A stretch of DNA of 64,000 nucleotides from Micrasema longulum (lineage: Eukaryota; Arthropoda; Insecta; Trichoptera; Brachycentridae), in assembly GCA_022494885.1 (NCBI GenBank), contig JAGVSM010000917.1, positions 1 to 64,000 of the forward strand. Direction: 5' to 3'. Position numbers and translations under genes: made by a program. The notes below the pieces were generated by a model. The model did not search any database. It saw nothing but the letters and a program-made list of their open reading frames with translations, and had not been told where the DNA came from. Below are positions 56,466-64,000 of the stretch, one piece after another. Numbering within the stretch: position 1 is the first letter of the stretch; every line of letters starts with the position of its first letter.

Positions 56466-56782
56466 ACCAAAAGTTAAGGGAAATAAAAAAAAATATGCAC
56501 AAGGTTAATTAATAAGTACTTTGGCGCACTTATTGCTAAAAGCAATATCTTCCAGCTAACCAAAAAGCAGACTGGTCAAAAGAAGAGATTGGTCAATTTT
56601 TTTTACTAAAAAAACATAAATATATATCAAGACACATTTATTTTATAAAGTTATTTTTTTTTTTTAAATAACAACTGTTTTTTATAATAATAATTGGGAG
56701 ATAAGACTTGCACACGTTAACATAAATATTTTTTAAAAAATAAAAAAAACATGGGGTTATACGTATTAAATTATGAATGTGA
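56466..56782. other. No gene; shared short repeat
   Basis: 56670-56720 is the inverse partner of 3785-3835. The rest is AT-rich with no motif. Confidence 0.5.
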
Positions 56783-56850
56783 GATCGGGTTGTGGTCTTG
56801 TGGCTATGTCTCGGACTCACTCTACCCCAACTTGATTCCCATTTTCTAAT
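56783..56850 (+). mobile_element. tRNA-derived SINE head, family E, truncated
   Basis: gatcgggttgtggtcttgtg, gctatgtctcggactcac, tctaccccaacttgattccc. It matches 48708-48788 but has lost the B-box half. Confidence 0.55.
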
Positions 56851-57059
56851 AGTGAGTTATTTATAACTCGTTGAAAATGGCCCTGAAAATTAAATATTTG
56901 GGTTTACCCATGATTTATCATAAGAACGCAAATATTTATTTTTCTAAAAAACAAAAAAAAAAGATAATGAGTTTAGAAATAAAGATAAAGAGGAACCAAA
57001 GAAATAAAAAGGAATTAAAAAAATACATTTGGGAAAAAAAAGCAGTACAAACTCAAGGA

Positions 57060-57465
57060 GTTCAGGATTTTTATATAAAAATAAGTGTTTACCAATTAAA
57101 ATGAAATTCTTGTCCTTCAGTTTACGTTGGAAGAACATCAGGAAATTTTGATAGTCGTGTAAAAGAACATACGAGGTGTCTTCACAATAATAATTTATCT
57201 GAATTCACAAATCTCCTTATCAATTTAAATCATGACTAATAAAAATACAGGAGTTAAAATCTTACTTACAAATAATACAGGGTTAAAAGTAAATAATATG
57301 AAAATATTGCACATTAGGAAAGCTTTAGAAAATACTGTTCTTTTGATCAATAATCAAACAAACTTCCAGTATACTATGTTCCACTGTAATGGTCACCCTA
57401 TTAAACCTATTAAGCTTACCCCCTCCCTCCAACCCCTCTACTTTTTTCATTAATTTTTAAACAAC
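57060..57465 (+). pseudogene. Penelope-like GIY-YIG endonuclease relic
   Basis: The frame at 57105-57239 reads NSCPSVYVGRTSGNFDSRVK then EHTRCLHNNNLSEFTNLLIN, matching the YIG half of a Penelope GIY-YIG nuclease (C, YVG, R and EH preserved). The GIY half is degraded upstream (GVQDFYIKISV). Downstream KILHIRKALENT and LLINNQTNFQY correspond to the C-terminus after a frame change. Its 3' neighbour is a hammerhead-bearing end in the same orientation, so this relic ties the type 1 hammerhead to a Penelope-like body. Confidence 0.75.
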
Positions 57466-57497
57466 AGAATATTTTCATAATTTAATCAGTCCATGTT

Positions 57498-57745
57498 TGT
57501 CTTAATCAGTGCATGTGCTTATTAAAATGCATGTCGTGTTGGTTTTATATTTTTGTGCAACAACTATGGTGAAGTTGTATGGTGGGTTTTGCATGCTGGT
57601 TTAATTGGTGTCCTGACGAAGAGACGGGTATGTCTCAAAACCGGTAGACACAGAAAAGTCGGTAAGTGGTTATTTAAAAATATTTAATATAATTTATTAA
57701 AATGTTTGACCAAAAAATAATTGCTTTAAATATTAATAATATATA
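57498..57745 (+). mobile_element. Penelope end (type 1) with hammerhead motif
   Basis: cttaatcagtgcatgtgctt, attaaaatgcatgtcgtgtt, gtgcaacaactatggtgaag, ttttgcatgctggtttaatt, the hammerhead at 57608-57651, then gaaaagtcggtaagtggtta and taaaatgtttgacc. It is about 80% like 32122-32395 by eye. Confidence 0.75.
57608..57651 (+). ncRNA. Hammerhead-ribozyme-like motif (type 1), copy b
   Basis: Stem I GTGTC (57608-57612) pairs perfectly with GACAC (57647-57651). CTGACGA is intact (57613-57619). Stem II is GAGAC/GTCTC around GGGTAT. Stem III is the self-complementary ACCGGT, then A at the cleavage position. The second core box reads AAAA instead of GAAA (the invariant G is changed), so this copy is predicted to be inactive or weak, although all helices are intact. 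Confidence 0.7.
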
Positions 57746-58189
57746 CAAAATAATGTTTCAGGCGTTTCCTGAAGGTGACTAGAGAAGATGCATTTTTTTG
57801 TATGAAGAGGTAGCTCATTACAAAGCGTGGCAGCAACAATTGGGTCAACCTAACTTCCGTCCATTATTGCACAAGCACCAGATTTGTAGTCTGTCGAGAT
57901 CATTATTCGTTTCCACCTGTTCAGTGGTTTCTTCAAAATATAGATCAGAGATTTGTCTATTTTACAAGGCATCAGGATATTACGTATCTGGACGTTCTAT
58001 GACAGTTTGTTGACAGTTCGCATCTGAGCTACGGGACGCGGACCTGACTTGGGAGGACAGACAAGAGTTAACCGAAGATAAGGAAACCTGTAGGGATATA
58101 ATGGAAATAATATGCCTTTACCTAAGGAGCACACATGCATTAGATAATCACCAATACCTTCTAATTTCTTGTGTGGTATTGTATAAAAA
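57746..58189. other. No gene recognised
   Basis: GC-richer than most of the flank. A 71-codon ORF (57798-58013) has no signature. The first bases (caggcgtttcctgaaggtga) may be a foldback-D remnant. Confidence 0.45.
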
Positions 58190-58252
58190 GACCAAGTGAA
58201 CAAGTCAATTACAAGTCATAAGCATTGTAAATGTCTAGAACTCCATTACTTT
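58190..58252 (-). mobile_element. Foldback family D, short fragment
   Basis: caattacaagtcataagcat and tgtaaatgtctagaactcca align with the centre of the family on the minus strand. Confidence 0.5.
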
Positions 58253-59529
58253 TTTTTACACGCACTTCATCTTGTTGTATGTCAATAAAAACCCAATGTT
58301 ATTTGTTTTTTATTAATTATATTTACGGCCTTAGCCAATTAAAACAATTTATCGGAGAAACATATATACAAGAAACTGAACAAAAGAAACATAAAACTAT
58401 GAAGCAAAAATAAACAAGAGCAATAAAATAATGGTAAAAAATATATTCATAAACACGATAAACATATAAGCATGCGAATTTACCTTCACCCTACTCTGTA
58501 ATAATTAATAATTGATCTTGTTCAATCAATTTAATAACAGCTTGTGAAGAATTCATTTCCCTCTTTTCCTCAATCCAACGAAGTACGTGTTATATAATGT
58601 ACTTCTAGATGACCTTATTTCATTACTCAAATTCCACGGCTTCCAGATTATTTCATTTTTTTATTAATTTGTCTACTTATAAACAGTTTATTACACATTT
58701 AAACAAGTCCCAACTCCACGAGATTGAAAGTCCTATGTTGAGTTAAGACAAATAATTATTTAACATAGACGTAGGAGTATATACTCCACACCACAAATAT
58801 TATATAGGCTTAGAAACATTCAAATATTTAAATGTATAGCACATCAATATGGAAAACATATTATAAAGAGCTCTTTTGGGTGGTTTTTCATGCTAAAAAA
58901 ATATGGGAGATGCATTTATTATTTACCTTCCTGATTTCTTACAAGGTTAATTATTCATAAAGTTTTTCTTGTTTGGCTATGAGTAATTCTTCCTTGTATG
59001 TTGGCAACACTAAGAAGTTTTCAGTCCTCAGAAACGGTGTGCGGTGCGTGGTGGGCAAGCAGTTATTTACAAAAAAAACAAAACATTATAAATCACAAAA
59101 ATTAAGTAAAAAATATAATAAATCAATGCGAGATTTACATATAACTAAATTTAATATTAAAAATTGAAACTAAAATAAACATATTTGATATACCAATGTG
59201 TCATATTTCTATGTGCGTTCCGGTGCGCAAATTCGGCAAATTGGAATTCGCAGCTCCGCCAATTGGGGTTTGAAGCAAAAATGATTACATGGCTTCGAAA
59301 TTTCCCATATGTTGGATACGATCGACTACGTAATATGTTTATTGACGTAGCTGATTGAAATGCATTGGAATGAATGATAATACTAAAATCGCGCTCGGGA
59401 TTTTGATACGCTCAATACGTTTCAAGAAAAATATTTATATAGTACGTAAAAATATATCGTTGGTAAAAAAGGTTACGGCATAAGAGACAATATTTAAAAA
59501 AAAAAAATGTAACCTTTTTTAATCCAATT
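58253..59529. other. No gene recognised
   Basis: AT-rich. 59190-59350 is mildly GC-richer and unrecognised. Confidence 0.55.
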
Positions 59530-59765
59530 CGGATGTTCTGCATCTTCTGGTCACCAACGACGTTAACGCGATAGATTGCTCCTTCGGAAATCCTCTGAAT
59601 GGCCCCAGCAAACTTCGATCTTCTGGTTTATTCCATAGATGAAACCTGACCATTCTTCTCCCGGTGCTTCTCATCTCTTATACCATATATGTACAGCATA
59701 TCTTGATCATACGTTGCTTGAAGGTACGGTAACAAGTCTTACCAATTAAGCCTGCGTGAAGTCCA
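59530..59765. other. GC-richer unrecognised block
   Basis: Reads like ordinary-complexity sequence (gttctgcatcttctggtcac, ctgaatggccccagcaaact). Stops occur in all frames. Possibly an old transposon or pseudogene fragment; identity unknown. Confidence 0.35.
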
Positions 59766-60929
59766 GTGAGCGTTAGATATTGCATTGAAAAACCACATAT
59801 TTCATATTTTTATAAAAATTGAACTAACTACTAACTACTTTTCCTTTTGATTTCATTTTGAAGTTTTTCACTTTGATTAATTATGAAGTCAAAAACGAAT
59901 TCTGTTTTTTTTTCAGACACTGAAACGTTTCTTTTGTTTGCTTTTTTAAGTAAATATTTCAATTTTTAGGTGACATTTTCAATAAACTAATCAAATCCTA
60001 TGTACAATGTGCAGATGTCACGCATTAAAAATATTCAAAAAAAAATCGTGAAGTACATGTGTTTCCGGTTGAAACTTGAGTTTAAATCCGACCAATATGT
60101 AAAAAATATCTACCTCTGCAAAAACGTTGTAAAATAACTAATGTAATTTATATAATTTAAATTGCCTCTGGTTCAATTGACTGTTCTAAACTACTCTGCA
60201 AACTCTTTATTAATGTTTTTCCAAAAGTTCTAAGAAATAACATTTTTCTTCATACTCATCTTGTTTTAACTAATTATAGGCAAAATTCATATTTATGACG
60301 AACTTTCAATAATTTTAATGTTATAATAAAATCATTAAATATTTTTAAAAAATATTTGCAAATAATAACAATGACGTGTGGCATTTGCTTTGGAAATAAT
60401 TCGTAGTTTTTTTTCTTTTCTCTTGGATTTACATTAGATAACTGTTGATTTTATGTTTGAAAATATTTTTTACTAACTGTGATGCTACTTGTTAAAACCT
60501 GTAATTGGTTTCGTTTTATATATTTGACAAATAAAGCTGTTGGTTATACAAATGAAGAATAAATATTCTTTTTAAAACTCACCATTTGAAAATGAAAACC
60601 AAGTTGTGACGAAATCAGCGTCACTTGCCACGGGACCACAAACCGGTTCAATTATTTATTTGCTTGGACACGAGCCCCGATAAATGTAGGTTAAGAATAT
60701 ACCTTTGTTAATCTGCAAGAAGTTGTCATTGGTCCTTTTTTTGTACATATTTCATATTATGTAAATGTTCAAGTAAAATATTTGCTTTTCCTTTTTCAAT
60801 GATTGAGCGTCGAAGAAAAGTATGAAAATGCACATGAAACACATTTTCCTCTTGAAAAATCCACACGTTTTACCAATTTCTATAGAAATCGGACGGAAAT
60901 AGAAGAATAAATCGAAAATCGTTCTTGGG
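59766..60929. other. No gene recognised
   Basis: AT-rich intergenic DNA. Confidence 0.6.
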
Positions 60930-61120
60930 TTCCCGTCAAAACGTCTCAATCCGAATATATATATGAGAAATCATAATGATACTGCGACAGGGCGCCGGGA
61001 CGCCGGGACGCCGAAGGTGTCTCCTGGACGCCATCGGCTTACCGGAAGGAATTGAACTTAACCGTGATCTGACTGTGTAACTGTGATCGAGAATATTATT
61101 AGAAATGATAGGAAAGTAAA
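60930..61120 (+). pseudogene. Possible LINE C-terminal relic
   Basis: The GC-rich centre (gcgccgggacgccgggacgc) followed by LDAIGLPEGIELNRDLTV-like text resembles the Arg/Gly-Arg-Pro-rich C-terminus of RTE-type proteins. The match is loose. Confidence 0.35.
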
Positions 61121-61249
61121 AGAGTGTGCACACATTATGTATATTTTGAGATTTAGGTTTCATAAAAAACGGTGTACATAATCTTATTAAACCGTTTGCA
61201 TTCGGTTCAATTTTTAGTTAATAAAACAAATAAATTGCGTTTTCGAGTC

Positions 61250-61523
61250 GTGTTCTTCTTCTTTTTTTTCCACATTCGCTCCTAGGTGGAGCATGTTGAC
61301 ATCACCAGTTGCCTCCAAGAGACCCTATCGCCAGCCAGCGTTTTTGCCTCTTCCCACGTCAATCCAGCGCTCCTTAATTCCACCGAATAAAATCAAAAGA
61401 TCGTTATCTACGGTCTTCCAGAACGACGTGAGCCCACAGGCTTAAAGAAGAGGCAACTTGGGTTTAGGTTTTTATGAGGCATGCGCAGCGCGTCTCCAAG
61501 CCAAGTCCACCGCCGCACCGTAG
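61250..61523 (-). pseudogene. Non-LTR retrotransposon C-terminal relic
   Basis: Minus strand: VRRWTWLGDALRMPHKNL, then LFFKPVGSRRSGRP, then LTWEEAKTLAGDRVSWRQLV and a stop. This follows the pattern R-W-x-G-H-x-L-R-M-P ... G-R-P ... W-x-E-A-x-x-L-A-x-D-R-x-x-W-R of the C-terminal domain of RTE/L2-like elements. A TTTTTTTTC run at the left is the A-rich tail. The 5' part is absent. Confidence 0.7.
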
Positions 61524-62280
61524 TCGAGTTATTAACATTTAAAATAGCAATTGTAAAATATGAAACATTTTATTTTTAGTAAATAAAAGTCGTCCCACAT
61601 AGTTAAAAAAATATATATTAAATGTTATTGGTAGGAGTAATGTTTCACATTTAAAGTAATAAATAAATCAAATGCTTCTACTGTTTTCAAACAAAACATA
61701 TGTATATACATATAAATGCAATTAATACTTCATACAAGTAGCATGATGCCGTTTGTCATAAAAAAACTCGATTCATTTTTCGCTGTTTCTTGTTTTCAAC
61801 ACATGAATTAAATTAAATTAAATTGTACAAAATCATTCAACACGTGAAAAAAACAATAAAATTTTGCGGGGTTATTTAAAAAGTAAATAAACAAACATGC
61901 CCATTTCTTTGTTTTGGATGATTTATTCAGTTCAATTAATTTAAAAATAAATTTTAAAATACTCAAAACCGCTGAGTATTAAGTACATTTTTTTGAGTAA
62001 AAGTTTAAGAATAGGATTTGATTTAAAATACCTTTTAAAAAATATGTGTTATGCAAAATTAGTTAACGCATTGAAATTTCATTAATCAATTTTATTTTTT
62101 AAATCAACATTAAACTTTTTGTTTTTTTATCAAGAATATAATTTTTTTAAACAGATATTTTCCTAATACGAGTACAACTAGTTTTTCGTTAATCGTTTTG
62201 TGTTTTTGCACTATCTATGTACTTAGTTTCTAGTTGAACTATCAATGATGGTTATAAAATAAAACAAAAGCTTTACGAAC
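61524..62280. other. No gene recognised
   Basis: AT-rich spacer without motif. Confidence 0.6.
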
Positions 62281-62575
62281 TACATCGACGATTTGAGGCG
62301 CAACCGACTGGAGCTTTTAAGCTCTAAAGGCTCACAAGCGGATAGTTTCCTAATTGTGCCGCTCCAGCGCATGTGTTGCAGCAATAAGTTGGCAAAATTC
62401 CATAGGAAAGTTTTTTTAAAAGCCTTTTGTTGCCAGCTGCAATGTCCTTTGAGCCGAATGGCCAGCTCGCGTCACAACTTTAGCGGACACGTTCTAGGCT
62501 TCAGATTTCCTGAAAGAATTGAGATACGAGAGCTCTGTCTAATGCTGTTTATGTTTAGTATTGTGTAACATTCGT
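62281..62575 (+). other. GC-richer block with a 91-codon ORF, unknown
   Basis: The ORF at 62293-62568 (91 codons, several Cys and Arg) matches nothing I know. GC content is well above that of the flanks, and the block has no repeat partner in the window. It could be a fragment of a host exon or an old element. Confidence 0.3.
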
Positions 62576-62814
62576 ATACTAGCCAAATATCCCTTTCCGT
62601 ACGTACGTTGGATATCCAAAAATATAAAGCCGAAAACTAAAACCAAAATATTTTAACAAAATATCGATTAGATGATTATAAAAATGTGTTTGGGGTATCT
62701 ACAGAAAATACTGTTGATTTATTTTAAACAAATATTTTTTTTAATTTATCTTATTTTAAAGAATAGGTATTTGTTAACATTCATGCTTGAGTATTATTCA
62801 ATTTAAATCTGTAA
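62576..62814. other. No gene recognised
   Basis: AT-rich spacer. Confidence 0.55.
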
Positions 62815-63215
62815 TCTACTTCCACTATCTATTAAAACGATTAGTAACGAGGAAACGTTTAAAAAGGCTATAAAAAAATGGATAGTGGAGCTAGGTATAA
62901 GTGACATGGATTGTCTCATTCGTCCATACCAATATTGAATCAAATGCTCCACAAGTGTATAGCTTATGTTAGGTTTTTGTTATTTTCATTGTGTGTTTTG
63001 TGATATAAATAATATAGATTTACATAAATACCTTATTTTTAAAACTGTCTGAATATTTGTTATTATCTTCGTTTTTTAAGTTTGTCTTCTTTGTTTATTC
63101 TTAAATGTAATTTAAAAAAGTATATTGTTAAGTGTCCTAGGCACGGGAAACCTCAGTGAGGTCAAATTATTTTCATTATTAATTATAGTTTGTAAACAAA
63201 AAATATGAATAAATA
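62815..63215 (+). mobile_element. LINE 3' end with ORF2 C-terminus
   Basis: The reading LPLSIKTISNEETFKKAIKK then WIVELGISDMDCLIRPYQY ends at a TGA (about 62937). This is the usual LP..IK...TFK..IK..L terminus of jockey/I-like ORF2. The 3' UTR ends in AATAAATAAATAAATA at about 63204-63220. It is 5'-truncated at about 62815. Confidence 0.7.
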
Positions 63216-63261
63216 AATAAATAGGCATCCAGATGTTTGTTTGATGGATATTTTTTTTATT

Positions 63262-63400
63262 TTTTTTTATTTTTTATTTTCTTTTATTCAGGAAACATAC
63301 AGTACAGTTACAAAGTTTAATATTTTACACAATTAGACTTAATTCTAATGACCAGTGAAGTTTCCATATTAAAAAGCAATTAAATGTAAGGTTAATTATG
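63262..63400 (-). mobile_element. LINE 3' end, family H, copy 2
   Basis: cttttattcaggaaacatac, agtacagttacaaagttta, cacaattagacttaattcta, atgaccagtgaagtttccat. Partner of 23750-23875; the T-rich edge is the tail on the minus strand. Confidence 0.65.
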
Positions 63401-64000
63401 AAAGTATAAAAAAGAGAAGGAAAAAGAAAACATAAAAGAAAGTTGTTAATTGGATATGTTCTTATCATCACCATGGCTGCATCGTCTGCGTAACATGTGA
63501 TGTTAACGACCTTATTTCCTTTTTTAGATTCACCACTTCCTTCATTTTTAGTAACATTTTTAAAAACATATATATTCTGTTTGTTTAAGAAAGAGTTTTG
63601 GGCTCATATATTGTGCTTTATTTAGTTATAACGGTGCTAAATTTGCTTTGTTTCTTTGTTGTTATCAATATGTGTTGTTTATTTTTAATGTTAATATTAT
63701 TTAAGTCCCGAATGGAGTTGTTGTAACTCCTATGAATGTAATTCAATATATTTTACCTGTTTCATACTTTGTTTCGTATGATTTATAAATAAAATTTAAA
63801 AAAATAATTGAATTACTTCGTGTAGGTTTATGTTTTTTAGTACCATTTTTTTTAATGCATTTGCTTATTATTATTGCTTAATATGCATGTTTCCACTTTT
63901 CCTTATTTTTTTATTTAATTTCACATAAATGGCATACATTGACTTTAACATATTTATGTTTTTATGAAGAAAAAAATACATATGTATATTGTACATCAAT
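63401..64000. other. No gene; possible LINE 3' UTR
   Basis: T-rich text ending in ataaataaaatttaaaaaaa (about 63785-63805) may be another plus-strand LINE 3' UTR. Nothing else is recognised up to the window end. Confidence 0.45.

Overview
The window is AT-rich, repeat-laden nuclear DNA from an animal, most likely an insect. Signs of this are a secreted histidine-rich protein of the type found in insect cuticle, an arthropod-style TATA plus TCAGT initiator promoter, tRNA-derived SINEs, several clades of non-LTR retrotransposon, Penelope-like elements, a hAT-type MITE and a decayed Tc1/mariner copy. There is no operon structure, rRNA or functional tRNA gene, and no other host gene I can recognise. 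The species cannot be named from this sequence.

Only one convincing host gene is present: a single-exon gene at 50520-51278 (+). It encodes a 252-residue preproprotein with a signal peptide, a furin-type RxKR site and a His/Lys/Gly-rich mature chain. Its coding sequence is a GC-rich island in AT-rich surroundings. It has a TATA box and an initiator about 80-115 bp upstream of the ATG.

Nearly all the rest is transposon debris. 0-14 kb: SINE copies, a broken Tc1-like transposase, a foldback element, a LINE RT remnant and degenerate hammerhead-type Penelope repeats. 14-18 kb: a CR1/L2-like LINE carrying a perfect 8-bp-TSD hAT MITE, a second CR1-like copy inside a dispersed repeat, and a diverged tandem duplication. 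18-27 kb: SINEs (one pair head to head, one inside a jockey-like LINE) and LINE tails. 27-29 kb: a decayed RTE-like reverse transcriptase. 29.9-31.05 kb: a Penelope-like element with an open GIY-YIG reading frame between perfect 63-bp inverted repeats. 31-34 kb: foldback-family copies, hammerhead-bearing Penelope ends and a jockey-like LINE. 39-41 kb: a TIR element and four spaced copies of an unexplained approximately 48-nt unit. 43-47 kb: an almost perfect hairpin of two hammerhead-bearing repeats, plus more foldback copies. 52-64 kb: LINE 3' ends and a second Penelope relic with its hammerhead end.

The most interesting theme is the set of small hammerhead-ribozyme-like motifs tied to Penelope-like elements. 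There are at least three sequence types, with very short or self-complementary stem III. Individual copies carry different core lesions. No copy has been shown to cleave; that is inference from sequence. Unannotated stretches are listed as such.
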